DNA of 64,000 nt from Mesorhizobium sangaii (lineage in GTDB: Bacteria > Pseudomonadota > Alphaproteobacteria > Rhizobiales > Rhizobiaceae), in contig NZ_JACHEF010000011.1 of the NCBI RefSeq assembly GCF_014207355.1, positions 20,701 to 84,700 of the forward strand, written 5' to 3'. The notes below the pieces were generated by a model. The model searched no databases, was not told the origin of the DNA, and worked only from the letters and a program-made list of their open reading frames with translations. Below are positions 24,499 through 33,543 of this stretch, one piece after another. A program made the translations under genes and the position numbers. Each line of letters opens with the position of its first letter. The stretch's first letter is position 1.

Positions 24499-25551
24499 AT
24501 GGAATTCGCAACCTTCATCCTGGCCGCCCAGCGCGGCTATCATCAATCCTCCGACAGCGTCATCCGCAACTCAATCGAACAAGCCGTTCTTTCGGAGCAG
24601 GCTGGCTTCAACACCGCCTGGTTCGCAGAGCACCACTTCAACAATTACAGCCTTGTTCCGTCGCCCTTGATGATGGTGGCGCACTGCGCCGGCCTGACAA
24701 GCACCATTCGCCTCGGCACTGCCGTCTGCGTGCTGCCGCTCTATCACCCGCAGCGCCTGCTTTCCGAGATCGGCTTCGCCGACGTCGTTGCGAACGGCCG
24801 TCTCGAGCTCGGAGTTGGCGTGGGATACCAGCAATTCGAGTTCGAACGCTTCGGCGTCAACATCGATGAGGCGCCGGCCATCTTTTCGGAATATATGGAC
24901 ATCCTTCTGAAGGGCCTAAACCAAAACATCTTCGAGCACGATGGCCAGTATGAGAAGATACCCCCGACGGCGATTTCGGTTCCCACCGTCCAGAAGCCGA
25001 CCCCGCCGATCTGGATCGCCGGCGGGCCCCCGCGCATGATCCGGGCCTATCGCGAGGGACACAATTTCTTTGTCACAGCACTCCACAACGGCTTAGAGAC
25101 TTTGAGTACGCTGCGCGAATCGATCGAGGAGGCGGCGGCTTCCGAAGGTAAGAATGTCACGGACGCCAAGATATCGCTGCTGCGTTGCTGCTATGCCAGC
25201 GACGACCAGGTAGAGATAAACAGCTATCTCGACAATGCCCGCTTCCAGCGCCGGCTGTCTGAAGCACTGCATCAGCGCCGCCAGCAGAGCCTGGACGGCT
25301 ATTTGCTGCAGGAAACGCCGACGCAGCAGGATCTGTCATTGGAGACTATGCGCGAGAACCTGCCGATCGGCAGCGTGAATCGCGTGATTGATCGCCTACT
25401 GGAAGAGATGGATATCCTGAAACCGGACCAGATCGCAATTCAGACCCAATTGGGGGATTTCGACCAAAAGACAATGCTGCGCCAGATCGAGCTTTGGGGA
25501 GACAAGATCATCCCGGCGGTCAACAAGTCCCACCCTCAGGCGAGGGTTTGA
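24499..25551 (+). CDS. Luciferase-like flavin-dependent monooxygenase (LLM class)
   Basis: A 350-residue bacterial-luciferase-fold enzyme: MEFATFILAAQRGYHQSSDS, NTAWFAEHHFNNYSLVPSP, RLGTAVCVLPLYHPQRLLSE and RLELGVGVGYQQFEFERFG are classic LLM motifs for flavin binding and the barrel. It would use reduced FMN and oxygen on an unknown substrate. It is the last intact gene of the P450 cluster; a 318-base gap separates it from the SDR fusion. It ends 617 bases before nifQ. Confidence 0.93.
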   Translation: MEFATFILAAQRGYHQSSDSVIRNSIEQAVLSEQAGFNTAWFAEHHFNNYSLVPSPLMMVAHCAGLTSTIRLGTAVCVLPLYHPQRLLSEIGFADVVANGRLELGVGVGYQQFEFERFGVNIDEAPAIFSEYMDILLKGLNQNIFEHDGQYEKIPPTAISVPTVQKPTPPIWIAGGPPRMIRAYREGHNFFVTALHNGLETLSTLRESIEEAAASEGKNVTDAKISLLRCCYASDDQVEINSYLDNARFQRRLSEALHQRRQQSLDGYLLQETPTQQDLSLETMRENLPIGSVNRVIDRLLEEMDILKPDQIAIQTQLGDFDQKTMLRQIELWGDKIIPAVNKSHPQARV

Positions 25552-25846
25552 AATCCGCAACGGCTTGAGCTTCCACCTCATCTGCTTGTCGTCTCGAAAG
25601 GCAGAAGCGCGCGGACAAGGTAGGACGGAATCTCCAGGTCGCTTGTGGCGATGGGGTTGGGGTAACCAATGTCGAAGATCAGTCAAACCAGTGCCTTGCC
25701 AGGCTATCCATCGCTGTGGCTCCGGTCTGCGGCCCGGAAGCGGCGTCGCCATGCCGCTCGCATAGCGAGGATGCAGCTTCCGCATGCCCGCGGTACCCCG
25801 GGCGCTCAGCAGCTGCATGAAAGCTCCATGCATTGGGGAACTCCCG

Positions 25847-26150
25847 ATGAGCGCTTTCGTCACCCGCGACGGCTCCAGATGGATGCCGCGATATATCTGA
25901 CCACTCTCGACGGCACGACCTGCATCGGCTTTGGCCGCTGCTTCAAGGTCTGCTCGCGCGCGCGGTGCACCTCCATAGCGTCGATCAGCGAGTGAATCCT
26001 CGGCGCCGGCGAGGGCGAACACCTCGCCGCCGAGCTCAACCGCACGATCATGCTCGTCGACCAGGCCGGCCGCTGTATTGGCTGCGGAGCCCGCGTTTAC
26101 CCAAAGAACTGCCAGACGCATCTTGCGGCCGACAAGGTCGCGGCAGACGA
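25847..26150 (+). pseudogene. fdxB relic upstream of nifQ
   Basis: MSAFVTRDGSRWMPRYI resembles the start of the intact FdxB (TRDGSIWMPEYL at 53444). Later pieces in other frames are LAAELNRTIMLVDQAGRC and CIGCGARVYPKNCQTHLAAD. The first 4Fe-4S motif is broken by a frameshift (TCIGFGRCFKVCSRAR in one frame) and one cysteine of the second is replaced by tyrosine. It is a dead duplicate. Confidence 0.75.
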
Positions 26151-26167
26151 CCAAGGAGAACGGCACC

Positions 26168-26788
26168 ATGTTCGCTCATCACTATGGTTGGCTCTGCGCC
26201 CGCCAATGGCCGCGGATCGAGCTGGAGAGGGGGTTCGATCAGCATGTGCTTGCCTGTGTGCTTTCGTGTGCGCTCGAGGAGGTCGAGGCCGGCGAGGCGA
26301 CGGCGACGGAGTCGACCGGCCTTTCGCGCGCAGAGCTGCGCGACGTGCTGACCCACAGTTTCCCCGCTACCGCGATAAACGCCTTCGCCTTGGACGAGCT
26401 ATGCGACCCCAAGCCGGAAATGGAAGAAGAACTTCTGCACAGCCTGCTGCTGGCGCATGCCCGGCCGGGCGACCCGGTGAGCGCCTGCTTGGCTAAGATC
26501 GTCGCTCGGCGTGCCACGCGCAACAACCATCTCTGGCAGGATCTTGGCCTTCTCAATCGGGCCGAGCTCAGCCGCTTGCTTGCCACGCATTTTCCGACCT
26601 TGGCAGCCGGCAACACCCAAAACATGAAATGGAAGAAGTACTTCTACCGCAAGCTCTGCGAGGCCGAAGGTTTTTCGCTATGCACCGCGCCCAGTTGCCG
26701 GGAATGCAATGATGTCGAAAGCTGCTTCGGCCCCGAGGAAGGCGAAAGCCGCCTCGCACACATCAAGAACGGGATCGCTTTGGATTAA
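26168..26788 (+). CDS. nifQ: Nitrogenase molybdenum-donor protein NifQ
   Basis: A 206-residue NifQ, which carries a Mo-Fe-S cluster and donates molybdenum for FeMo-cofactor synthesis. The diagnostic C-x4-C-x2-C-x5-C cluster is CTAPSCRECNDVESC near 178. The ATG at 26168 gives an N terminus of MFAHHYGWLCARQW. It lies behind an fdxB relic and converges with rpoN, with only 21 bases between stops. A broken copy of its 3' third lies at 5888-6107. Confidence 0.93.
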   Translation: MFAHHYGWLCARQWPRIELERGFDQHVLACVLSCALEEVEAGEATATESTGLSRAELRDVLTHSFPATAINAFALDELCDPKPEMEEELLHSLLLAHARPGDPVSACLAKIVARRATRNNHLWQDLGLLNRAELSRLLATHFPTLAAGNTQNMKWKKYFYRKLCEAEGFSLCTAPSCRECNDVESCFGPEEGESRLAHIKNGIALD

Positions 26789-26789
26789 G

Positions 26790-26811
26790 CGCCGCTTTCG
26801 TCGGCGGTGCT
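26790..26811. terminator. Possible bidirectional terminator between nifQ and rpoN
   Basis: CGCCGC and GCGGTG can pair, with one G-U pair, in the 21-base gap between two converging genes. There is no clear T-run, so this is a weak call. Confidence 0.3.
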
Positions 26812-28273
26812 AGGCCGCGGAGCCTTGATCGCCATCTAGCCATAAGCGCTTTTCCCGTCGCCGTTGCACAGAGGAGGGGATGTTCATCGCTTCGCGATAT
26901 TTTGTGACGGTGCGGCGTGCAACATCGATGCCGGTTTCCTTGAGCCGGACAGCGATGTCATCGTCGGAAAGCACGTCAGCAAGCGATTCTCCGGCGATTA
27001 TCGCTTTGATCCGATGACGCACAGCTTCGGCGGAGTGCGCGTCGCCGCCTTCGCAGGAGGCGATCGCGACAGTGAAAAAGTACTTCAGCTCGAACACACC
27101 GCGTGGGGTAAGCATGTACTTGTTGGATGTCACCCGGCTTACAGTCGACTCGTGCACGTTGATCGCGTCAGCGACGGTCCTGAGATTGAGAGGCTTCAGG
27201 TGGGAGACGCCATGTTCCAAAAAGGCCTCCTGCTGGCGCACGATTTCAGTCGCAACCTTAAGAATCGTGTTGGCGCGCTGATCGAGGCTGCGGATTAACC
27301 AGTTCGCGTTTTGCAAGCATTCGTTGAGAAATGCTTGATCTTTCGAATTTTGGACGGCCGCGCGCGAGACTTCGGCGAAGTAGGTATGGTTGATCAGCAG
27401 CTTGGGTAGCGTGTTCGGATCAAGCTCGATTTGCCACCCACCGCCGGGCGAGGGCATGACCCAGACATCGGGCATGACGCATTCTGGCCGTCCGGTGTGG
27501 AACTGATTTCCAGGCTTGGGGTCGAGAGCACGGATTTCATGCAACATGTCGAGAAGGTCTTCTTCATCGACGCCGCAATGCTGCTTCAACGCCTGAAAAT
27601 CGCGTCGCGCAAGCATCTCAAGGTTGCCAACCAACGCTGCCATTGCCGGGTCGAACCGGTCTCGCTGGCGCAACTGGATCTCAAGGCATTCGCTGAGCGT
27701 TTGCGCAAAAAGTCCCGGTGGATCAAAGTGCTGCAAGATTCCGAGCACCCGTTCCACATCGTCTGCCCGGACGTTTAGGCTGCTGGCCAGTTCCACAAGG
27801 CTTACGTTAAGATAGCCAGTGTCTTCCAGGTGAGCGGCAAGCTGGCCAGCAATCAGCCTCTCCGGCGATGTGAATGCAGTGAGGGCGATCTGACGCGCGA
27901 CGTGGTCGTGCAATGTTTCGGCGGAGACGGAAAAATTGTCGACTGCATTGCCCGCGCCCGGCGGGGCGTTGGCTGTGTTGCCGGTCGATTTCGATTGCAT
28001 GAACCTTTCCGGGGCCTCGCCACTGGTCGGCTTGTCAAAGTCCTTTTCACGTACGCCGATGTCGGGATCCTCTCCCGGAATCGACCAATCATCTCCAGAC
28101 GGCCCTTCCTCGCTTGGCGCCAGCTCCAAAAGCGGGTTCTTTGCGATTTCCTGCCCCACGTACTGATGCAGCTCGGTATGCGCCAGTTGCAGCAATCGGA
28201 TCGACTCAATCAGTTGAGGCGACGCAATCATAGATTGCTTCTGACGCTGAAGCAGGCTTGCTGAGGATTGCAT
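26810..28273 (-). CDS. rpoN: RNA polymerase sigma-54 factor RpoN (symbiotic copy)
   Basis: A 487-residue sigma-54. The glutamine- and leucine-rich activator-interaction region (MQSSASLLQRQKQSMIASPQ, then LIESIRLLQLAHTELHQYV) is followed by an acidic region, the core-binding domain, the helix-turn-helix and the RpoN box ARRTVTKYREAMNI that reads -24 elements. The start is ATG at 28273; the longer frame upstream is not conserved. It lies 70 bases after a peroxiredoxin gene on the same strand, the prxS-rpoN2 order of R. etli. It would transcribe the NifA-dependent promoters listed here. Confidence 0.95.
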   Translation of the reverse strand: MQSSASLLQRQKQSMIASPQLIESIRLLQLAHTELHQYVGQEIAKNPLLELAPSEEGPSGDDWSIPGEDPDIGVREKDFDKPTSGEAPERFMQSKSTGNTANAPPGAGNAVDNFSVSAETLHDHVARQIALTAFTSPERLIAGQLAAHLEDTGYLNVSLVELASSLNVRADDVERVLGILQHFDPPGLFAQTLSECLEIQLRQRDRFDPAMAALVGNLEMLARRDFQALKQHCGVDEEDLLDMLHEIRALDPKPGNQFHTGRPECVMPDVWVMPSPGGGWQIELDPNTLPKLLINHTYFAEVSRAAVQNSKDQAFLNECLQNANWLIRSLDQRANTILKVATEIVRQQEAFLEHGVSHLKPLNLRTVADAINVHESTVSRVTSNKYMLTPRGVFELKYFFTVAIASCEGGDAHSAEAVRHRIKAIIAGESLADVLSDDDIAVRLKETGIDVARRTVTKYREAMNIPSSVQRRREKRLWLDGDQGSAA

Positions 28274-28346
28274 GGTGAGCGCGACTCCTGTCGAGCGTGG
28301 CTCTGGCGGTGGCCAATGGGATCTGCGAGGCTTTGACGCCGCTAGG

Positions 28347-28883
28347 TCATGCGCCAGCCCTGAGGGTTTCAAGAACGTTCTGCGGGGATGATACGCCATA
28401 AGGGTCGGCCTCGCAGTTGTCGGAGAAACCATCCTCCTCAAACCACTGCTCCACCACGCCATTGTTGATAAGGGCGGCGTAGCGCCAAGAGCGCATACCG
28501 AAGCCGAGATTGTCCTTGGCAACCAGCATGCCCATTTTGCGCGTAAACTCGCCTGATCCATCCGAGATGAGCCGTACCTTCTGCAGGCCCAAGGATTTCC
28601 CCCACGCATTCATGACGAAGGCATCGTTCACGGAAAGGCAGTAGATGGCGTCAATTCCCTCCTTCTCAAACTCGTCATAGAGGTCTTCGAATTTGGGCAG
28701 TTGGTAGGTCGAGCAGGTCGGCGTGAAGGCGCCAGGTAGCGAGAACAGGATGACGCGCTTGCCGGCAAAGTAGTCGTCGGATGTCTTTTCTTCCCAGCGA
28801 TATGGATTAGGCCCCTGAACTGACTCATCGCGCACACGCGTGAGAAAGGTGACGAAGGGAACCCTTTTGTGGACGGTCATCAA
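28347..28883 (-). CDS. prxS: Peroxiredoxin of the AhpC/TSA-Prx5 type (PrxS-like)
   Basis: A 178-residue peroxiredoxin with the peroxidatic cysteine in LPGAFTPTCSTYQLPKFED near residue 57 and the Prx5-like FVMNAWGKS. It reduces peroxides, protecting nitrogenase-containing bacteroids. It directly precedes rpoN on the same strand; in R. etli the equivalent prxS-rpoN2 pair is NifA-dependent. No correctly spaced -24/-12 motif was found upstream, the nearest candidate having an 11-base spacing. The start is ATG at 28880 or 28883. Confidence 0.92.
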   Translation of the reverse strand: MMTVHKRVPFVTFLTRVRDESVQGPNPYRWEEKTSDDYFAGKRVILFSLPGAFTPTCSTYQLPKFEDLYDEFEKEGIDAIYCLSVNDAFVMNAWGKSLGLQKVRLISDGSGEFTRKMGMLVAKDNLGFGMRSWRYAALINNGVVEQWFEEDGFSDNCEADPYGVSSPQNVLETLRAGA

Positions 28884-29404
28884 CTTGCTCCTTTAGAAGA
28901 AAACTTGTGCACGGCTTCTAGGCGTGCCGACAAATGTCGGCCTCGGCGCCCAAGGCACGAGATAAGGCCTTGCGGTTCCCGACCTGCTTTGATTCTCGTG
29001 GGATGGGAGCATCTTGGCTTCTGGTCTTCATCACCCGAACGATGTCGACATAGGTGATCTTGGTGGCATCGGGCGGCGCCGATAGCCTTTTGCGGCGATC
29101 GCCTGAAGGGGACATCGACGACCCGCTGCTCGTCATCGAGGAAACAGGCGTGGTGATTGGAAGGGTCAGTTTCGAAACAGGGCTGTGACGCGCCAACTGT
29201 TGCGTTGCGAGAGACCCCCGATTTCGGAGTACCGAAGGTGGTTGGCAGTGACGCGCCGACGTCAGCTTGGGCATCCCTTTTTGGGAGTTCTTTGACACTC
29301 ACACATTGATCAGGACCGTCCAGCAATTGGGGGAGCGCCACGAATTGGCGCGTCGGTCCCAGAACAGCCATGCGCAAGACAGCTACCGAGCAAGGAGGTC
29401 TGGA
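28884..29404. other. Intergenic stretch upstream of prxS
   Basis: About 520 bases. Frames on the minus strand read protein-like but resemble no family. The prxS-rpoN promoter must lie here; I could not place it with confidence. Confidence 0.4.
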
Positions 29405-30065
29405 AGGGATGATACCCCGATGTATAGCCGGAATGGGCATAGTTTCCTCAGGCGCTTGCATGCAGCTTCGCGTGTAGGCCATGGTTCGTTCGTGGCTTTC
29501 ATATGTGCTTGATGCGTTCTAGGGACTACATCGCAAGCGCCATGCCATTTGACTTGAAGCAGGGGTTCACTGCTTCGCAGGTAACCGTTCGGCGCGAGCA
29601 GGAGCGGGGCGCGCCTTTAGTCGCTTACTCGCCCCTCAGCAAAAGGTACTGAGCTCGACCAGGTCACCGTATCAGCGTTCCCTGGATCGAAGTGGTATCG
29701 ATCGGCTATGTGGTAAGCTCGGAAATACGCGAGAGCGCTCGCAAGCTAGGCAGTTTGCGATGGGCTTCCAATCACACCCTGAAGGTTGCACAACGGTCGC
29801 GTACTGTTGGGCGATGACAGCTTCCGCTCTGGCTCGATGTGGCCGCAGCGTTGGTCGGGGCAGGTCGCTCCGTTTGCGCGACTGAGGTGATGCTTCGCCG
29901 TGAGATATCTACAAGCAAACCATGTTGTGTCTGAGACTGGACGAGAATGTCGAAAGCCCGACGAAAGCGTGACCTGGGCCGGGCCGCGCGCACGGAGAAG
30001 TGGTGCAGCATCATCGGCGCCATGCCCGACACGCAACTTGCTTCGATAATTCTGCCTGTCGGCCG
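29405..30065 (+). repeat. Diverged repeat shared with 19520-20160
   Basis: The same ordered blocks as upstream of the P450 gene (see that entry), but without an intact TGT-N10-ACA or -24/-12 element. It leads only into IS21 debris. One copy in each place lies near rpoN sequence, so both probably stem from one ancestral rpoN-to-P450 junction. Confidence 0.6.
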
Positions 30066-30261
30066 TGCGTCGCGGAGGGCCCAAGCAGCTTGAATTCGCG
30101 ACCGATCTCATCCGCGCTCGTGGCGGGTGGGACTCCCGGCCCGATCACAAACCTGCTGCCCGTTGGTTTGACATAATTTCCTTCTGGCACGTTCGATGCA
30201 GGGGACATAGCACGCAGTTCGGTGCAGGATAATCTGCGGCCCGCAGCGGCAAATCGGGTTG

Positions 30262-30845
30262 AGCTGGCCCCTGCCAAGCGAGCTGACCGATGACGCGCTT
30301 GAGAACAAACTCTTCGCTCGCCATGGCGTCAAAGGGGCACGCGGCGTCGCACAGAGCCGAACTGGGCCCATCTTGCCGTCGAGCTCAAGAAGCCGGGCGT
30401 CACACTCCTCATTTTGTGGGAGGAGTATCGAGGAGGTCATCCCGACGGATATGGCTACAGCCCGTTCTGCGAGCTCTTTCGCAGCTTCGAACAGCGGCTT
30501 TCCCCGACGATGCGCCAGGAACACGCCGCCGGCGACAAGGTCTTCGTCGACTATTCCGGCAAGAAGATCCTGATCGTTGATCGAGACACCGGCGAGATCC
30601 GTGAGGCGGAGATCTTTGTGGCGGTATTGGGAGCGTCCAACTTCACATATGCCGAAGCTACCTGGACCCAGACACTGCATGATTGGATTGGTTCAGACGT
30701 CAGGATGTTTCGTTTCTTTGATTGGCGTTCCCCGCCTGATCGTCCCCGACAATCTGAAGTCGGGCGTCAGCCGCGCCAGCTTCTACGATCCCGAGATCAA
30801 TCGTCAGCTACGGCATGATGGCATCCCATTATGCCGTCGGTGTTC
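30262..30845 (+). mobile_element. IS21-family transposase IstA, fragment
   Basis: A continuous piece of IstA: WEEYRGGHPDGYGYSPFCEL, then AAGDKVFVDYSGKKILIVDR and FVAVLGASNFTYAEATWTQT, containing the first catalytic aspartate region. After a frameshift near 30715 it continues GVPRLIVPDNLKSGVSRASF. The N-terminal helix-turn-helix, the C-terminal part, istB and the terminal repeats are missing. It is an inactive fragment. Confidence 0.8.
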
Positions 30846-30879
30846 TTCCGGCACGGCCGCGACGGTCGAGAACGGCGTG

Positions 30880-31090
30880 CGTTTCGCCCAGTCATGCTCT
30901 GGGGTGGCTGCGCATTCCATTCGGGCAAGGTTTGGGACCTGAGACAGGCCGTCACGATCGTGACGACCACCCAACTCGGCGAAGAATTGACGGAAGGAGA
31001 CATCGACCTGCTGGTTGCTTTCCTTAAGTCGCTGACCGGAAAGGTAGCGGAGGTGCCCTATCCCATCTTACCGAAACGGCGACAACACCT
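30880..31090 (+). pseudogene. Di-haem cytochrome c peroxidase C-terminal relic
   Basis: FHSGKVWDLRQAVTIVTTTQ and LGEELTEGDIDLLVAFLKSL, followed by PYPILPK, match the last 60 residues of bacterial cytochrome c peroxidases (MauG/CcpA family). Nothing of the haem-binding CxxCH domains is present, so this is a tail joined to the IS21 fragment. Confidence 0.7.
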
Positions 31091-31369
31091 CGACCTCGAT
31101 CGCAGATCCCAGGACAAACGGCGCTGTTGGCACGGAAAGTCAATCGAGTGTCTGGGGGCATTGAGGCGACCAGCTCGTCTTCGGCGAATCCGGAGCAAGG
31201 TCGCCGAGCGCGCGAGAAGCAGTCACATCTTCCTAAGGGGCAAGACGCTTTTCTCGGTGCTTCGATGCAGATAGCGTCCTGGCAAGAGCGGGAGATGCAA
31301 ATGTGAGGCGACGGTCACCGTCCATTGTAACCGGCGGCCAGCGAAGCGCATCCTATCTCCTCCTTCAGG

Positions 31370-31403
31370 TGTCCGATGTCTGACAAATGTCGGATACGCA
31401 ACA
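31370..31403. promoter_or_regulatory. Two tandem NifA upstream activator sites
   Basis: TGTCCGATGTCTGACA (31370-31385) and TGTCGGATACGCAACA (31388-31403) are both exact TGT-N10-ACA, two bases apart. They lie 44-77 bases upstream of a sigma-54 promoter on the plus strand. Confidence 0.7.
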
Positions 31404-31446
31404 AAGCAGAATTCGATTTATCCATTGTCCAAAACGCTTTTGGATC

Positions 31447-31462
31447 TGGCACGCTAAATGCG
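31447..31462 (+). promoter_or_regulatory. Sigma-54 promoter downstream of tandem NifA sites
   Basis: TGGCACGCTAAATGCG matches TGGCACG-N4-TTGC in all but one base, with GG-N10-GC spacing. It reads toward a 91-codon frame at 31500 and, 920 bases on, the MacAB-type exporter operon. Confidence 0.75.
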
Positions 31463-31499
31463 TGGTCATCCGCAAACGCGTCACGGGACAGCAGAAGCC

Positions 31500-31775
31500 A
31501 TGATCCTCGCCAGAAAAAAATTCGCCTGGGGTCTCCCAAATCCAAAAGATGAGGCTCGAATAAGGGCTTCCAAACATAGACGGTGCTCAACCGGCTCAGC
31601 GCTGCCCGCCGACCCTCCGTCTCCCACGGCGCGAGCGGGCACGCAGCGGCTTCAAACTGAGGAGCAGTTCACTTCCGCGTCGAAACCTGCGCATCGACTT
31701 ACCGCCGCACCCCGGAGCGATCACTGGCTGACTGTGCAGGGCAGCAATCCATCTGCGATCCGAAAGAAGCACTAG
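31500..31775 (+). CDS. Small hypothetical protein behind a NifA/sigma-54 promoter
   Basis: A 91-residue frame beginning MILARKKFAWGLPNPKDEAR, 38 bases after the -12 box. It is basic, has no membrane segment or cysteine motif, and resembles no family I know. The second half is rich in Ser, Thr, Pro and Ala and could be accidental. The strength of the promoter is the main reason to list it; a relic of a lost gene is equally possible. Confidence 0.35.
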   Translation: MILARKKFAWGLPNPKDEARIRASKHRRCSTGSALPADPPSPTARAGTQRLQTEEQFTSASKPAHRLTAAPRSDHWLTVQGSNPSAIRKKH

Positions 31776-32382
31776 GGCAAGCGGCATGATCTTCAATCGT
31801 GAAGCACGCTATCTTGGCCACAACCCGTTGGGAGCATGGATGGTGATTGTTTGCTGACCTGATGACACTCGTGAACGTCAACAGCTCGCTACCACCGACG
31901 CCTTTCGGGCATCGATCGAGGGGCGCATGAGGCGCCTGCTAATCCGTTCCGTGTCTGGTCGCGCTTTCTATCGACGATCGCGGGGAGCTTCAATCACATC
32001 CAGAGCCTCGTTCGCGCCATGCTCGGACTTAACCGCGCCCCCCGAGCGGGCGCCGCTTGACAGGAACCGCCCCCGGAATGCGGCCAAAACAAACGCCCAA
32101 AAATCACAGATGCACTGGGAGCGTCGTTCGCGCCGGCCTTCTCTTCGGCCCCATCGCATTAGCCGTGAGCTTGCTGCTGCTACTACCTCTCTCGGAGAGG
32201 GACAATGATGCTCGCCCGGTACTTCACCGTCATCTTCATCTGCGCGCGGACGCGTTCGCGATCATGTTTTCCGTGTTTGTTGGCCCCTTTCAGTAGAGGA
32301 AAGCACATGCGGAGCCAATCTCGTTTCAGCTCGGGGGATGAGCCGAGACAGCAACAAAAATGTGTTATCAGAGCGGAGGTGA
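31776..32382. other. Stretch upstream of the MacAB-type operon
   Basis: No recognised gene. A plus frame at 31927-32208 is Arg-rich and unlike known families. The exporter operon may be transcribed from here or from the sigma-54 promoter at 31447. Confidence 0.4.
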
Positions 32383-33543
32383 GTGTTGCTGAAGGCTAAT
32401 ACAAGGGCGCTCCTTTGGGTCCTGGGGATTGCCCCGGTGGTGTTCGCCATCGCATCCGCGACCGGCGCATTCGACAGCAAAACGCCCGATCCCGTCCTCA
32501 CCGAACCGGTGGTGCTCGGTTCTGTCGAGGAGACCGTTCTTGCGAACGGCGTTTTGGAGCCTGCCCGTACGGTTAGAGTTGGTGCCCAGGTATCGGGCCA
32601 ACTGAAGACGCTGCATGTCGAGCTCGGTCAGCCGGTCAAGTTTGGCGACTTGATCGCCGAAATTGACGCTACGCAACAGCAGAACAAACTGCGCACCGCT
32701 GAAGCCAGCCTCGCCAATGTCAAGGCGCTGCGCAAGGAACGCGAAATACGGCTGAAAGAAGCCGAACTGGCCTTCCGGAGGCAAAGGACCCTGAGTGGCA
32801 GCAAAGTAGTATCGGCCGCCGACCTGGAGAAAGCGCAAGCGGAGTTCTTGGCGCTGGAGGCGCAAGTGGAGCAGCTTGAAGCGCAGATCGCCGAGAAAAC
32901 GATCGGGGTTGAGGATGCTCTCGCAACCCTCGCCTACACGAAGGTCACCGCGCCGATGGACGGCGTCGTTGTTGCTGTCGTGAGTAAAGAGGGTCAGACG
33001 CTGAACTCAAATCAGGCCGTCCCGACGATTGTGGTTCTTGCACAGCTCGACGTCATGCGGGTCAACGTGCAGATATCGGAAGCCGACATCGGCCGCGTAA
33101 AGCCAGGTCAGAATGTTCGGTTCACGATCCTGGGGGGCACTCGAACCCCTACTGCAAGCGTACTGGAACAGATCGAGCCCGCGCCTGCATCGATTGCCGA
33201 TGAGCCAAGCATGGGGTCAGATGCGCAAACCACGGCATCGGCAGTCTACTACAACGGCCTCTTTGCCACACCGAACCCGGATGGGCGACTCCGACCCATG
33301 ATGAACGCCGTCGTTACGATTATTTGCGGCCAGGCCGAAAACGTACCGCTCGTGGCATGGTCGGCTCTGACTGAACGCGATGGGCAAGGTCGCTACCATG
33401 TGCAGGTTCGCACGCCAAGCCACGCACTCGCGGAGCGCCTGGTGACAATAGGTTTGACTGACAGGATCAAGGCGCAGGTGATCGAGGGTCTCTCTGTCGG
33501 TGACGAAGTCATCATACCCTCCGACGGAGAGGCAACCGAATGA
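32383..33543 (+). CDS. MacA-type periplasmic adaptor (membrane fusion protein)
   Basis: A 386-residue HlyD/MacA-family adaptor. An N-terminal anchor (ALLWVLGIAPVVFAIASATG) is followed by the lipoyl half VLEPARTVRVGAQVSGQLKT, a coiled-coil hairpin (about 95-165), the second lipoyl half TKVTAPMDGVVVAVVSKEGQ and a beta-barrel. It links an inner-membrane MacB pump to an outer-membrane channel. The start is GTG at 32383 behind GGAGGT. It overlaps macB by ATGA. The substrate is unknown; relatives export macrolides, lipopeptides or siderophores. Confidence 0.92.
   Translation: MLLKANTRALLWVLGIAPVVFAIASATGAFDSKTPDPVLTEPVVLGSVEETVLANGVLEPARTVRVGAQVSGQLKTLHVELGQPVKFGDLIAEIDATQQQNKLRTAEASLANVKALRKEREIRLKEAELAFRRQRTLSGSKVVSAADLEKAQAEFLALEAQVEQLEAQIAEKTIGVEDALATLAYTKVTAPMDGVVVAVVSKEGQTLNSNQAVPTIVVLAQLDVMRVNVQISEADIGRVKPGQNVRFTILGGTRTPTASVLEQIEPAPASIADEPSMGSDAQTTASAVYYNGLFATPNPDGRLRPMMNAVVTIICGQAENVPLVAWSALTERDGQGRYHVQVRTPSHALAERLVTIGLTDRIKAQVIEGLSVGDEVIIPSDGEATE

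Noticed and set aside
28910..28935. A possible sigma-54 promoter for prxS-rpoN (complement CGGCACGCCTAGAAGC).
   Set aside because: GG to GC spacing is 11 instead of 10 and the -12 box is poor; no NifA site was found.
31315..31590. A 91-codon minus frame over the tandem NifA sites.
   Set aside because: It lies across a strong plus-strand promoter and has no family resemblance.
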